From Takakia lepidozioides (Eukaryota; Streptophyta; Takakiopsida; Takakiales; Takakiaceae): a DNA stretch of 64,000 nt. How positions within the stretch are numbered: the stretch's first letter is position 1; every line of letters starts with the position of its first letter. Position numbers and translations under genes: made by a program. The stretch lies in assembly GCA_030704615.1 (NCBI GenBank), contig CM060731.1, positions 34,658,001-34,722,000 of the forward strand. Reading direction: 5' to 3'. The notes beneath the pieces are model-generated. The model had not been told where the DNA came from. It searched no databases and worked only from the letters and a program-made list of their open reading frames with translations. Positions 11,060-24,600 of this stretch are shown here, in pieces.

Positions 11060-13560
11060 AGTGACTGTTGAAACTGATCTCAAGTCTGGGTTTGCACACT
11101 CACACACAAACTTTGCAAACTAACTCATAGTTGCACTGTCTGACTTTGTTCGCTTGACTGGACATGGGAGGAGGCCGTGTGGCACTCTTGTACGTTTAAG
11201 AAGATGTGCTCTCTGGACATTGAACCCAGCAGAATGTTGAGATCTGTTCAAGTAACTAATCATTCACAAAGTTTTCCAACATCCTTCAGGATGATTTTGC
11301 ACTCAACCTGAGAAGAAAGACTGGCCCCATCAAGGGCGTAGGTGCAATAACGTGTACATGTTCATTGTATTGGTCAACTGTACATACGGGTCCGGAGTTA
11401 CATTGTTCATGTATGAAGTAAGCTGAGGCTCCAAGAACTGATCATGATAGGAAAAATCCACAACGAATGACTTCAATATGAAGATACTTAGAATTCTATC
11501 TCTTGGCACTCAGCCCAAAACTTTCCAGAAGGCCCTCCAGGAGGCTGGAGAGCTAGCCACACACCAGTGTCAGCACCTTCACTAGCTGGGTGGAATGTCA
11601 TTTCATTTTTGACAGGCCCTAGCTCAATCTGTAAATCTGTCTCCGTAGCCCCGGGACAGTAACTGTTGATTGCGATGCTCTCGTCTTGCGGTCGACCAGA
11701 GAGGGTGCGGTGCAATATGCTGACGTACGCATTCACCGCAATCTTCGAAACATTATATGATGCTGCTTCATACCTTTGGGACCATCCCTTCTCCTTTGAT
11801 GCCCACGTCCCAGTGCGCACATCTTGGAGAAACTCATCGATGAACTTGTTGACAGTGGCTTCTTCGATGTGTTCACGATCAGCAAGCTCTTCATGATACT
11901 TGTTTTTCAAGTACTGACAGGCAGCCAAAGAAACAATGTTTCAAAGCCAAGCTGTTGTACATACTACTGCATGACCGAAGTTTAGGAGACAAAAATGCAG
12001 CATGCTAGGCAAAGCTGGATAAACATGTCACATGACGATGTACACAACTCTCAGATAGAGTATTGGCAAACCTGAAGAGAAAGGTTCACTATCTAAACTT
12101 TTCTTCAGACCTTATGAGGGGACAAAAAACACTTTCACAATGTCTGAGAGGGAGACCTGAAGCAGGCCAGCTCGTGACCCGACCACCACAATGCGAGCAC
12201 CAGCCTTAGAGTGTCGTAAAATTGGGAGCAAGGCTTCTGTTACGCGCTTGACACCGTCATAGTTGGTCCTTATGACACCTTCTACATCCTCTACAGTCAG
12301 AGGTCCGGTCTTCAAAATCCCGGCATTGTTTACCTGCCCATGACAGAATGCATGGTCAGTTTCTCAACTTCCAACAAACGACCAGTACTCCACCCCCCCT
12401 CCTTTGCCCCCAGTATGTAACTTCTTTAATAGCTAGGTCAATGGCTCGCGCCTGTCGAGTCTAATATCTTCTTGTCTGCATGGATCCATGACAGCATGAG
12501 GGCCAGGATCCCAGATATAACAGGCCCTCTGAATGGGGAAATTATCGCGTAGCTCACCAGGATATCAATACCACCATAAGTGTCGCGAAGCCAATTTGCC
12601 AGTGTCCGTGCAGAATCTTCGCTAGTGACATCAAGAAGATGGAAAGCAACCTGCTGTAGCCCTTCCTTTTTCAAAGCTTCAAGGGCCTTCAGGCCACGAT
12701 GTTTATCGCGCGCAGTCAGAACTGTGGTGATCCCATTTTCCGCCAATTGACGTGCAATCTCGAAGCCTATGCCCTTGTTGGCCCCTGTCACCACTGCCAC
12801 TGTGTCCTTGGACCACCACCTCACTCTACATGCACACCAAGTATCCATATGTCAGATCAGTAAGAATCGGTACAATGGTTAGGGCTACATTTTCAAATAC
12901 ATCGAACTAGGACCACCTACCAAGAAATTCAACATTGGAGAGTAGCGTGGGTCCGAGGAGTATATATTCTACATGTTGAACAGCAGAGCTGGTCCATGGA
13001 TCTGGTTATCCTCGAAATATTCCTCCGAACAGAATTTTGAGATGTATACATCATTTTCACCAGAACTACCACACTGTATGGATCCGCACTATCCAAGATC
13101 TACGAAAAAAATCACACTGGAAACTAGTCGGAAAACGCATATGACCTGACCTGACTCCTAAACTCATGTCACTCAAACACTTCGCAATACTACAGGAGCA
13201 CCGGAGTCTCGACTGACTCCTCTGCCAGCTGATACAGCCCTAATCTAATCTCTAGATGGACTCCATGTAAATCCATCGTCTCAACACGCTACAGAGAACA
13301 AGACATGGAATTCAATGCAATCAAAAGAGCTTTCGCATCACCTACTCAAGGGAAGAGCGGGATGAGAGTCGAGCAGACTCACTCATGTGCAACTGTACCC
13401 ATAGAATTCCAAGCTGCTGTTTGCTTTGCTTGCGCTTGTGCGACTCCAATCCACGCTCTCGTTCCTCTCTCTCGATGTATGTCAGTGTTCATCAACCTAG
13501 GACTTAGGGTTTATATGCAGGAAGCCTTGGTGCATAAACTTGCCATCTCCTGCACGTCTA
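11060..13560. repeat. Segmental duplication, copy 2 (partner 2045-4950)
   Basis: This block is collinear with 2045-4950, covering 3' flank, SDR gene and 5' flank. It lacks the MITE and the long CT run, so it is closer to the ancestral layout at those points. Confidence 0.8.
11488..12848 (-). CDS. Short-chain dehydrogenase/reductase (carbonyl reductase/menthol dehydrogenase-like), copy 2
   Basis: This is the paralogue of the gene at 2613-3860, in the same orientation and with the same exon plan: 12558-12848, 12157-12333 and 11488-11913, all GT-AG and phase 0, about 297 residues. It starts with a true ATG. TGANKGIG binds the cofactor, NNAG stabilises the core, and YNVSK is the catalytic Tyr-Lys pair. 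Compared with copy 1, exon 2 has three extra residues (LTVEDV region) and the substrate-loop segment after NSYCPG is different (TETDLQIELGPV against TITDMTESVDPP). The two copies may therefore differ in substrate. The C-terminus is GKFWAECQEIEF. It appears intact and functional. Confidence 0.9.
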
Positions 13561-16500
13561 CAGAGCGAACAGTTTCGAAGTAGTTTCGATGGTGACTTCC
13601 CCCCACGCCCCTCTATTTCGCATGGCCTCGTCATCATCATAGCAGGCCCACCTAGTGAAGCTCGCAGGTGGGTTGGATGAGCACCTTAGATTCCTCGGTC
13701 CAGGCAAACCCGCCGCTATGGACGCTACTTCGCATCGACTCTCTCAGCTCCAATCCAGGTTAGTGATTTGGCCCCTGCAATTGTCATCCATCTCAGGCTA
13801 TGGGAAGAATTGCCCTCTCCGTTGCCTCCATTGTTGGAAGGAGAGGTATGAAGTATGAAGCCCCTGCGTTAAAGGGCAGTAATTCCGACACTTCAAAGGT
13901 AGTGAGTTTCTTTCCTTCCGTATGACTGGTGCTATTCCACACGATCCATCATTTGGCAATGCCTGCGTTTTGCGGGTCTGATGTGGATGTAAGTATATAG
14001 ATTGTTCACTGGGGGGTCGCAAAATAGTATGGCCGATGCTTCCATCTCACACTGTCCTGCTCACAGCGCTCGTAAGAATGGACGACGCCATTGTGTGCAG
14101 CAGAAGCGGGACAACATCTTGACCAAGAGTTACTGGGGAATGCTCCTCCATTTCCAAATTTTCAGGACTGGATTAGCTCCGAAAGCAACGCCAGCAATGA
14201 AGCAACTACAGTACCGGCGGCTGGAAGATGTCATGATGTCAGCTTGTTCGGGTCGGGGGTAACCATGCTTTCAAACGTGGCAAGGGCTTTGGGTACTCGA
14301 CAAGGATGTCGCGGAAGGAGAGTCTTCTTCATACCGAAACAAACTTGGCTTTGGTCGTCTTCATGTCTATGGCCACGGAGTTTTGCTCAATTGTAGTTGG
14401 TTCTTCAGCTGGTCAATAGCTATTGCAGGAGGCGGCAACATGTAGTACACTAAGGCGTACACAATCACCGCTCCAACCCGCTGGCCAAATGTAGGCCACT
14501 CCATTGGAATTGCAATAGTGCGAAATGCGACCGACTCTAGCAACATCTCCAGCACCATTTCTCCAATTGGAACAGGAATTTTACTGTGTTGGACTACTAG
14601 CCGAGGCTAGCTACAATTCCTGATCGTATGTGCAAAGTCTCCTGAAGAATACAAATCTGAAATTTTATACAGCAGCTTTGAGACACTGTTGAGCTCGAGT
14701 TTTATCATCGTAACAATCCAAGAACTGGGCAATCTCAATATTGGCTAGTAGCTGGAAGATGTTTGCTGAAAATTCTGGTCGGGTGGTGGGGCCCACCATC
14801 TCCATGGACTACCTCGACTACCTCCAAGGAGATAATAGCGTTAGGACTAGGAATTTTTTTGGAAGTGAAAAAATTATAACTATCTTGATGCAGGTAGTTT
14901 CATGACTACCTCGAGAAGGAAAGAAGGACAGAAGCCCTCCCTTTCTCTTTTCTATGGTCGTCTTGGCTCTCCGCTTTATCTAGGGTTCATGAAACTGTTG
15001 TAAGGAAAAGAAAAAGCCGTAGCGGTTTCAAATGCGGAGAAGCTCGGTACCCATCTGAACTCTTGATTGCATGTGTATTTGCTCTGGCTTGTGTGAATCC
15101 ACATGCATGGGTTCGGGATGCTTTAGTAGTTTGTGGGATTGTTTTTCATGCGGTATGTCGATGTGCGAGGAAGGTGCTTTCTGAGTAAAAAATTAAACGT
15201 CCGCCCTCAAATCAACAACCAATTCCGTGTAACCGGTTCTCTGAGCTATGCGCCAGCGCAATGGAATGTCATACCCTGGGCATGCATCCCCAGGACCAGC
15301 TCCCAGTAACCTGCTGGGACTATCTGTCAAGGGTCGTTATGGATAACTTACCACACGGCCCTCGCCGTAGCCCTGGACTTTAGAAAGTTTCTAGTTTCTC
15401 TCTCTCTTTAGAAATTTTGTCACTTGGCAAAGCCCAGAAATGTGGCCAAGTGTGCACTCAAGCTCTTGCCGACCGTAGATAGCTGATCAATGTGATGTCC
15501 CCACTATTCGTTGTTGTGGTTCTGTGTATCTCTTGCTGTAAATTGATCTGTTTTCAAGTTTTCTCAGCGAGGGTGTGCATCGTGAGTAGAACGTCTATTT
15601 AATACGGGACTAGTGGACAGACATGCAGATATACAAACCTAATTATCCAGCCTTTCAACCCAAGTCGGGTTTTCTAACTACTTTCGAGGTGGCTGTCACG
15701 TTTATCACTAACCGTAGAAGGGTAATGCCACTAACCAGAAGATGCATAGATCCAGAGAAAAGAATTTCTGTCTAGAGATAAACCCCTCTGACAGGAATCA
15801 AATGCCTGCATCACCAGAGTCATAGAAATACTCATTGACTGTTCCATGGAGTGAGAGACAGACTTATTTGACCATTTCCTGTGAACTTGTTGCCATGTTA
15901 GGGCAGAGTCCCCCTGGAATTCTAATCTTCCTGACCCTGGTAGTTGGGATTGAGCCCACCAGGGTATCTGAGACTTATCCGAATAGGAATCATACAAAGT
16001 GATTGGTTAGTTGATATATGAGCTAGTTTAGACATGATGCTAGAAAGCACAATGTTGATTCCATCGGCAGGGAGGTGCCTAGAGAAGGGCAGCCCATTCT
16101 GTCCCTTGCTTTCATTGGCACTGTAGTTGTTGACATTGATAAATCCTGAAGATATCCTAACACTGGCAACACAGTGTACCATGCAGATAGGCATACGCAA
16201 ATTGGAAAGGGCTTTAAGCACCATTATGCGGCTCTTTTAAGATTCGTTTTTGGAGACATTGGTGTGAGCAGAAGGTTTGAGATTTCGACAATGGTGGCTC
16301 ATGATGATGAATAAGCTTGGCTTCAGACACTCTTATTCTACAACTTGAGTGATTAGAGGATAGATAGACAGTTACCCTTTGCTAATTAATTTGTTGGTTT
16401 CATTGGATTTGTTGAAGATGTTGCCAATGTGCTTTAGAGGCCAAGAAAGACAGGGAGGAGGGAGGGCAGTTACACTCCCGACTCATTTTTCCTTTCCTGC

Positions 16501-16571
16501 AGGGGGTGCTCTTAATAAGGGAAACTCAACCGTATTGAATCACAGAGTCATAGATAGAAAAAACAGAGACA
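13561..16571. other. Intergenic, upstream of the F-box gene
   Basis: Only unsupported ORFs under about 100 codons are present, for example at 14002-14262 and 15922-16224, and I recognise none of them. Base composition is ordinary. I see no tRNA, rRNA or clear transposon termini. Confidence 0.45.
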
Positions 16572-17721
16572 ATGAGTATAGCAAAGTGGCAAAAAGTTGT
16601 GGAGCTGGAAGAGGAAAGTACAAGGGGAGCCTCAAGCGCAAAGAGTAAGGAGGGGCCATGGAGTAAACTGCCTGAGGATGTGATGGAGAAAGTGTTTGCA
16701 AGCCTGCCTTTGCACACCCTTCTTCGAGTGCGTGCTGTTTGTCTTAGATGGAAACGTGTTATCTCTTCCTCTGCTTTTACAAAACTTTATGCACAAGTAT
16801 CTCCCAAGAGTCATTGGTTTCTCATGTTCCCGCGGGGGAAGCATCGGGGGAGGGTTGCAGCCTACGACTCTACCCTCAGCAAGTGGCATGAGCTTCCGTT
16901 CAAGCTCCTACCTGTTGAGTTTGAGTGTGTGGCATCAGCAGGAGGGCTACTTTGTTGTAGGAGTACCCAGTCTCTTTTCTACCTTTTTGTTTGCAATCCG
17001 ATGACAAGGACTTTCCACAAACTTCCCAGCAAGCTGCAGCACCACCAGGATCCAGCCATTGGTATGGTCATTGACAGAGATACTGGAGGATACAAGGTGA
17101 TAGTGGCTTTAGATGTTGTAAGGAGGGCAAGTAATATTGGGTCTGTTGAGATCTATGATTCAACAAGCAAGCTTTGGGTTCTTAAAGATCCCATACCTTC
17201 AGACTATTGTGTGAGAATGGTCACTTATCCCCACCCTACCTTTCACAAGGGGTCTTTGCATTATGGCCTCTCGATTGAGGGTGACTTTATTTCGTATGAT
17301 ATAGAGCGCGAGGTGTGGAGGAAGGTTCAGGGATCACCCCTGATAAGACCATCATATCTGGCTCCTCATCTTTTTTGGAGCCAAGGACGGCTTTTCTGTG
17401 TCATTCTTACAGGTGAAAATATTCGGGGCTTGGTTATCAGGAGCGTGAAGATATTTGAGCTGCAAACCAGCCCAGTGTTGTTGGAAGTGACCAGGATTCC
17501 TCCTGCTTTTGGGGAGTATCCACGATCTATCACAGTGGCTGGCCATATCAACTCAAATGTTATCTGTCTCTTCTCAGAATTGCCCTAGAATTTTATTGTA
17601 CAATATGTCTGAAGACTCTTGGGTCCGAGTTGCCAACTTCCCAGATCGTAGTAATCATCTTCCACAAGTAGGTCCTGAGTCAGCATTTGCATTTGAGCCT
17701 AGGCTGGATAGACTCGTCTAA
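16572..17721 (+). CDS. F-box protein with kelch-like/F-box-associated C-terminal region
   Basis: This is a predicted substrate-recognition subunit of an SCF E3 ubiquitin ligase. The ATG at 16572 opens 338 codons. The F-box is at residues about 28-70 (WSKLPEDVMEKVFASLPLH, then VRAVCLRWKRVI) and would bind SKP1. The remainder resembles plant F-box-associated beta-propeller regions, with phrases such as VCNPMTRTFHKLP and EIYDSTSKLWVL. The frame closes with TAG at 17586-17588, but the next frame continues at once with RILLYNMSEDSWVRVANFP to a TAA at 17719. That is what a propeller end should look like, so a one-base shift near 17575 (mutation or assembly error) or unrecognised splicing is likely. 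It is similar to many plant F-box proteins of unknown substrate. Confidence 0.85.
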
Positions 17722-18635
17722 CACTTTTTCTGTTTTGTGTAAATCAGACAATATTAGTGCTAGTCTTTTGGTTTGCTCTCTATCTCTGATTTGCAGTGCA
17801 AAGCCAGCATAGCCAGCTGTCTCAGACAAGAGACCATCAGTGTTGGATTGAACTTTGTACTACCATGTCAATGCCAGCCGTTGTTTGCAGTTCGGTCTGA
17901 ATTTCACCTACTTTAGGAAGGTTATTACTCTGCAGGGATCCTACTCCCCGTGTTCTTTGCGTGTCTGCATTGTGTGAGTGAAAATTTGTTTGGTTAAGTT
18001 TTGGTCGAGTACTCCTAGTCTGGTTTTCCTTGTGTTGTGCTGCAAGTTCTGCAACAATAGATGCTTCAAATTGGATTGCATAGATCTTCTATTTTGGTGA
18101 GTTGGATGGCAGTCACACTCACTAGTGATTGAAGATGGGTGAGAATGTATGGGCTTTGCTACCACAGCTAACATGTGTTGTGCGCATGATTGGAAGGACT
18201 TCCAATATGGGGGACCTTCATGTATCTTGCAAATCAATTACATCTGTTAGGCCTTTTCTCACTCTGTTGGGCACCTCCTGACTGGAGTTATGGTTTGAGA
18301 AAAAGGAAACTTCAGAATGTCCTTGGAAGTTCCAAGAGCTTATGGAACAAAAGAAAGAACTCCGTTCAGGCAGACAGTGTACTCGCTCACTCGGTGAGCC
18401 TGCAATCCACTGTCTGCTACCGGCACAGAATCTATTTCTATTTCTCTTCCACATTTGCTTGAATCTGGATCCTTACCCATCCACGAATCTTCGACTACAA
18501 ATGTTCCGTCCACGTCCATCCAAACGGCATCGCCGCTAGGGTTTCGTCGAGGGGGGAGAAGCGGCCATACGGCGAGCTCAGTGTGCACGTCGGGGTTTAG
18601 CTCGAGGGAGCTCGAGGGAGGGATTCTACTCAGGG
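17722..18635. other. Intergenic, 5' region of TOC75
   Basis: This separates the F-box gene end from the proposed TOC75 start codon. The last about 150 bases (GC-rich, with GAGGGAGCTCGAGGGAGG before the ATG) look like a 5' UTR. No TATA box stands out. Confidence 0.4.
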
Positions 18636-21600
18636 ATGGCGTCAACTATGGGGGCCGTGTTGAGGGTCTCCTCAACTATTTTTCCATGTACTTCTGCAGT
18701 CTCTCCTTCTTCTCGCAGGGATTCCGATTCCCATAATAATAGGTGACCCTGAATCCATCATGCATCTCCTCCCCCTCTCCGGCTCTTCCTCTCCGTCCCT
18801 CGTGTTGGGAGTGGTTCAATCCTCGTGTTTTTGAGTAGAAAATCTCCTGCTACTGTGAAAATGAGAGTATGTGAATTGCTTACCATTCGCCATGAAAATG
18901 ATATTACTGTCCTAGCAGAGGACAGGATTATGTCTCCAGCACATTTTTGTCAACAGTAGGAAATGAATGAGCCGCCTGCTAGATGTTTAGGCTGTAAGTT
19001 AAATTGGAAACTTACAGGTGAAGTTGAGGTCTGCTTTGATTGAAAGATATGTGTTCGCTCTCTAATCCCTAGACCACTTCACCTGAGTAACATGTGAAAT
19101 TGCTGCATGGGATCACAGATTAGTAACGGCAAACTCGGCTGGATTGTTTACTAGAATATCGAATACAGGGGTAGGCGCTCTCCAATCATGCGTTGACGGT
19201 GCTCTCCCCCCCCCCAATCTACGGTGTCTCAGGTGGGAAGTTGCTTGTCGACATACTTTCTGTACTTATGAATAACCACACTCTACCACATTCAGGCGGT
19301 GGTAGGGATGCGTATTGTTGTGCGTTTTGTGTGGACTTCTAGCACTTGACGATGAAATACTCTGACGTAGCAATCTGCAATTTTCTCCCTGTGCGTGTGT
19401 CTGTATCGACAGTACGAGATGCCCGAGCAGCTAGATATTTATCTTACAAGTGGTTATCAACTCTGCAACTGAATGTAGGATTAGCTGGTTGTAAACTTGT
19501 TTGTTTTCCTGCGAGAAAACATAATCGGAATTGCTCGATGGTGGAAACAGGTCGACAACGAAAAGCTCAACTGGGGTCGACAGGTTGGTTTTGAAAACCT
19601 CAACTGGAGTTTTTCCAGAAAAATCGAATAAAACGTTAGGTGCTCTTCAATTACTCTGTGATGGTGCCCTCCCTTTCCCCCAACGATCACTAAGAAGCAA
19701 GTGCAACCACCGAGCTGCGACTGCTGACTTCTCTGACTCCGGCTCTGAACCTGAGTCCTGCGCACGGGTTTCTACCTCAATCCCAAAAAGGTTTCTACAA
19801 GGGATAGATTGGCGAAAGGTCTGTTTAGTGACTGTAAGCATTGGCGCACAGACTGCTGGGCTGCTGCTGTCTGGTGGGGATGGTGGCATGGGAGGGGGTT
19901 TTGTTGGGTGGGCGGGTGGGGGGGGTGATGGAGGGGGGTGGCATTGGCAGTTGGGCAGTGGATTCGCATGGGCGGATGCAAGGAATGAGGATGAAGGTGG
20001 GGAGACATATGACCCACATGGGCTGCAAGTGGGACGGAATGTACCACTCAGCAAGTTGAATCCTGCAAAGCGGTACCGGGTCTCCGGGGTGGAGTTGATT
20101 GATAAGCGGACACGGCAGGTCATCAATGCCAAGGACCCCTTCTATGAGCTGGTTACCCTAAGGGCCGGTGGGGTATCAACCAAAGCTCAGTTGGAAGCTG
20201 AGGTGGAGAATCTGATGAACTGTGGCATGTTTCAGAGTGTTGAGATGGAGGGGGTGACCCAGCTTGATGGAAGCTTGAAAATGCAAATTCCATTTGTAGA
20301 GAGCCAGTGGCAGCCAGCGGATTCATTTAGGTGTGTCAATGTTGGATTGCTCTCTCAGAGCAGAGCCCCAGAACCAGATGTCAATCTCACTGATCAGCAG
20401 CGGGAAGAGCTAGCAAAGGTCCAGGAAGAGGAGTACAAGAGCCGGCTGCGTCGGGCTCGCCCCTGCATGCTTCCAAAGAGTGTAGAGGTAATTTGCTTGT
20501 TTTATACTCTTGATATTGGGTGCTATATGTATTCTAACCATTTTCAGATGCCATTGTTTACTGCACTAACAAAGGATGTTCTTTGACAGCGGGAGATCTC
20601 AGGTTGGCTGCGGGGTGAGACACGGGTGACAGCGCGCATGCTGCAGCGCATTCGGGATCGCGTTCAAAAATGGTACCATGAGGAAGGCTATGCATGTGCA
20701 CAAGTGGTCAATTTTGGGAACCTAAACACCAATGAGGTTGTGTGTGAAGTAATCGAAGGAGATATTACCAAAGTGCAGATTTTGTTCCAGGACAAAATGG
20801 GGTTTCCCTGTGAGGGCAACACACGCCAGAAGATCATACAACGGGAGCTGCCTGATCAAGTAAGACCCGTCTCTGAAGCTTGGCTATTGCCAGGGATTAC
20901 TTTGAAACCACAAGGCACATAGGGAGGTGGCGTCTATCAGTTTTCTTCTCCTTGGTTGGAGCATTTTTGTGCTTGATTTGCCTTCGGAATCTGAGCCATA
21001 TTGCTTACTGGCCATGTCTTTCTCGAAATAAATGTTTTTAGAGGAGCCATGATAGATAAGTATTACTTGGCAAGTTGTGGGCAGGTGCCACCCAACCCTC
21101 TTCACCTGCCAGTAGTGTGGCGAAGTGCCTTGATCAGTGCTGTGGGTGCAGGATGCCAGCCATATGTGATCTTTTATTATCCAGTCTTCCTGTCTTCATA
21201 ATTGCAAGGAGGTGATATGACTTGGATGTCTTTGTGTTGGCATGTGGGGTGGCTCTGCACATATCAACAGGTGGTGTAAATGAGAGCTAATAATAGTGTA
21301 GGCTATCGCTTGGGATTTTACTTTTAACGACTGTCACAGTTGTAAGAACCGGCGTTCTCCAGTTGTATCAACCTTCAGTTACTGTAGGCTCCTGGAAGTT
21401 GCTGTTAGAAGTTGTGGCAATGAAAGGTCCCAATTTTTCTCTTTTAATGCCTCACACATATAGAAATTGTGCCTGAACCTCTGTTTACCAACTTTGAAAG
21501 TCTCGAGGCTGAGCCAAAAGCCCAGGCCCTTTTGGGGCCTAGTTATTGGGCAAACCACACACTGCAGATAGATGCTTGTGTGGAGGGATTTCTAGAGGAT

Positions 21601-24600
21601 ATCTGGAAAACTCAGATTAATTGTCTGTTCCAAGGTAAGTCATACTACCTACGCCAGCCCCTGACAAAGGTAGTTTCTGTCCCTTTGTATTCCATTCAAA
21701 CTGAGCGTGGGGTCAATGACCACAAGGCTACGGCAAACAACGTCTGGATAAAGTCCATTATTGTCTTTCCTTCTGTTGATGGGACTGGTATGTGTGTAGT
21801 TGAAAGGAGGCCAAATCTTCAACATTGAGGCGGGAAAGAAGGCATTGAGGAATGTGAATGGGCTAGCATTGTTTTCCAACATTGAAGTCAATCCTAGGCC
21901 TGATGAGGAGACCGATGGAGCCATTGTGGTAGAAGTGAAGCTGAAGGAGCTGGAACAGAAGACAGCTGAGGTTAGCACTGAGTGGAGCATTGTTCCTGGG
22001 AGCTCTGGACGACCTACCCTGGTATGCTTTTGTTTTATTTGTATATTGTTCCCTGTTGTCAAACTTTGCATGGAGTAAGTGCATAGTTTTGTTGCTATCT
22101 CCCCCCCCCAACCCAACCCCAATCTCTCACCATGCTTTTGCCCAGGCAAGCTGCTGAATGCATAAGATATGTATCGATTTTTAATTTTTGTGGATCTTCC
22201 ATATCATTAGCTATATTGTGAAATCTCTGTTGTGGCTTCGTTGTGGTAAGTTAGATTATTCTACAGACATATATATATATATGACGCCTCCCAAAGGATT
22301 CGTAAAATATGGTCTCTCATTATGGTGTCTCTTGACCCCGAAGGGCTACTGCCTTCCGGCAGGAACTTGGACACCTTTGTGACACCAATTGCTGGATTGA
22401 ACCCGCAACCACTTCCGAGGTGGTATGTCCCCATTACCACTGGGCTTCAACTTGGTTGTCTCTGAAGGCATAAAATTGTTGTACATGATCAAGTGCAGGC
22501 GTCAATTCAACCAGCTGGGAGTGTTACATTTGAGCATCGGAACTTACAAGGGTTGAATCGATCTGTACTTGGCTGCGTTACTTCAAACAACCTCTTTAAC
22601 CCTCAGGTGATCCTGGGAAACTGCTGGGAGATTCTTTCTATCAGTGAGTAAGCTATGTCTTCAATGGCAACAGGATTGTTCCAAATGTTTACAGGATGCC
22701 CTGGAGTTCATTAAAAAACTTCACTAGATGATGACTATGACATTTGGTCATTGGTCAGCTGCTAAATGCCTTGGCACAATTGTCTAACCTGTGTGTCAAG
22801 GAATCAGGTGTTTTCTATAAGTCAATAATCTAGTTTCTGTCCAGCTCAGTCAATACCATAATGGCTGCATGTGTCCAAGGGTATGAGTTGGGATATTGTG
22901 CGGTAAGCCAAAAGAAGAATACTCCGAGTTTGCAGTTGTAGCCAGTAGGTCACGGCAATTATCAACTTAACTGTTACCAGATTGTGCACAGATAAGTAGT
23001 TGTAACAGTATCCGGTTGTGTGGTGTGTCTGAGCAAGGTCCCACTAGATTGAAGAAGGTTTTATATCCTGGTGCTGCTTCCAGTTATAATTCGAGATTCT
23101 CCATTGATCATCGAAACACATTGTGTGACACTTTTTATCCGTGGGCAGGATGACCTTGGATTCAAGGCAGAATATGTGCATCCATATATTGATGGGGTTG
23201 ATGATCCCCACAACCGCACATTTCGGGCCAGCTGTTTTAACAGCCGAAAACTGAGTGCCGTATTTACAGGGGGGCCGGGGGTAGAGGAGGTGCCCTCTGT
23301 ATGGGTAGACCGTGCTGGCTTCAAGGCAAATTTGACTGAGGTTTACATCTGCCTTTCAATGAGTAATTGTCCTTCTGCTTTTTTGTTTTAGTTAGTTTTA
23401 TCATGAGGTATTCAACTAGATGGGCTCTCTGTTTTCACCCGTCACTCAATATATGTCTCGGACCTGTTAGTATGCCCTTGTAAAGTGATGAGATTGACAG
23501 ATGCCAGGTATGTCCCATTCCCACTTCAACTTATCAGCCATCTTTAAGCTGAATGAACATTCTGGCCTCAGGGTTCTAAAAACCATGCCAATGGGTCATA
23601 CAACTGTCTATTAGGTTGCTCAGAGTTGTTATTAGAATTGTGCCTAAATAAGATGGTATGAGTTTGTGGGACATCACTTGCTCTGTCCCTAGTCCAGCAT
23701 AATCCTGAATGATATGGTGTGTTGTCAGAAACAGTAAACACCCAATCAGTCTTAGAACCTGTAAACAGCTCATCAACATTTCGGATGTCTATAAGCATGC
23801 CTCTATCATTTCTGGCTCTTACTTTGGAATCCCACCCTGTGCGGTTAACTTTGCAGGGTTTCTCTGTAGTTTCTGCTGATAACTGGAATGTTTGTGCATG
23901 CCTGGCTTTTGTGAAGCAGAGTTTCTCTCGCCAGAGTAAGTTTACCTACGGGTTGGTACTTGAGGAAGTTACCACAAGAGACGAAACAAGTTCTATCTGC
24001 ACTAATGGTGCGCGTACTTTACCTAGCGGGGCTCTCACATTGGATGGGCCCCCGACCACGCACAGTGATACAGGCGTTGATCGTATTGCGTTTTTGCAAG
24101 CAAATCTTACCCATGACAACACACGGTTTGTGAATGGTACACCAGTGGGTGCTCGAGACATTTTCCAGGTCAGTAGCTGCGTATGTTCTTTTGTTTCAAG
24201 AATGTTGATGATTGAGAAACCTTGTTGTTGTCTCACATTCTCTTCTGGGCATGCCCTTTGCACACTTATGTGTCGGTGTGTAAGTGTTCAAGAGAAAAGT
24301 GAGAGCGGGTCAGTGGACAGACAAGGAAGGTCCAGCTTGATTGCTAAGCGTAGGAATCCCAGATCTTGCATAAATGGAAGGACTTGCTTTTAATGGGAGG
24401 CATGATGATGCAACATTGCTCCAGATGGCTGTCCAGGCTTTTAGTAGGCCTACAAACATTGAGTAATTCAAAGGTATGTGAAAAGCAAAGTGCAACGTTT
24501 TTTGATGATCACTCCATTGTACTCCTGTGTTTCGGTTGACTGATACATCCTTTTCATCATTTTTCTATTGTTTACTGTGCATCCAGGTGGATCAAGGTCT

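Noticed and set aside
19647-20132. Proline/histidine-rich minus-strand ORFs
   Set aside because: Antisense of the TOC75 glycine-rich exon.
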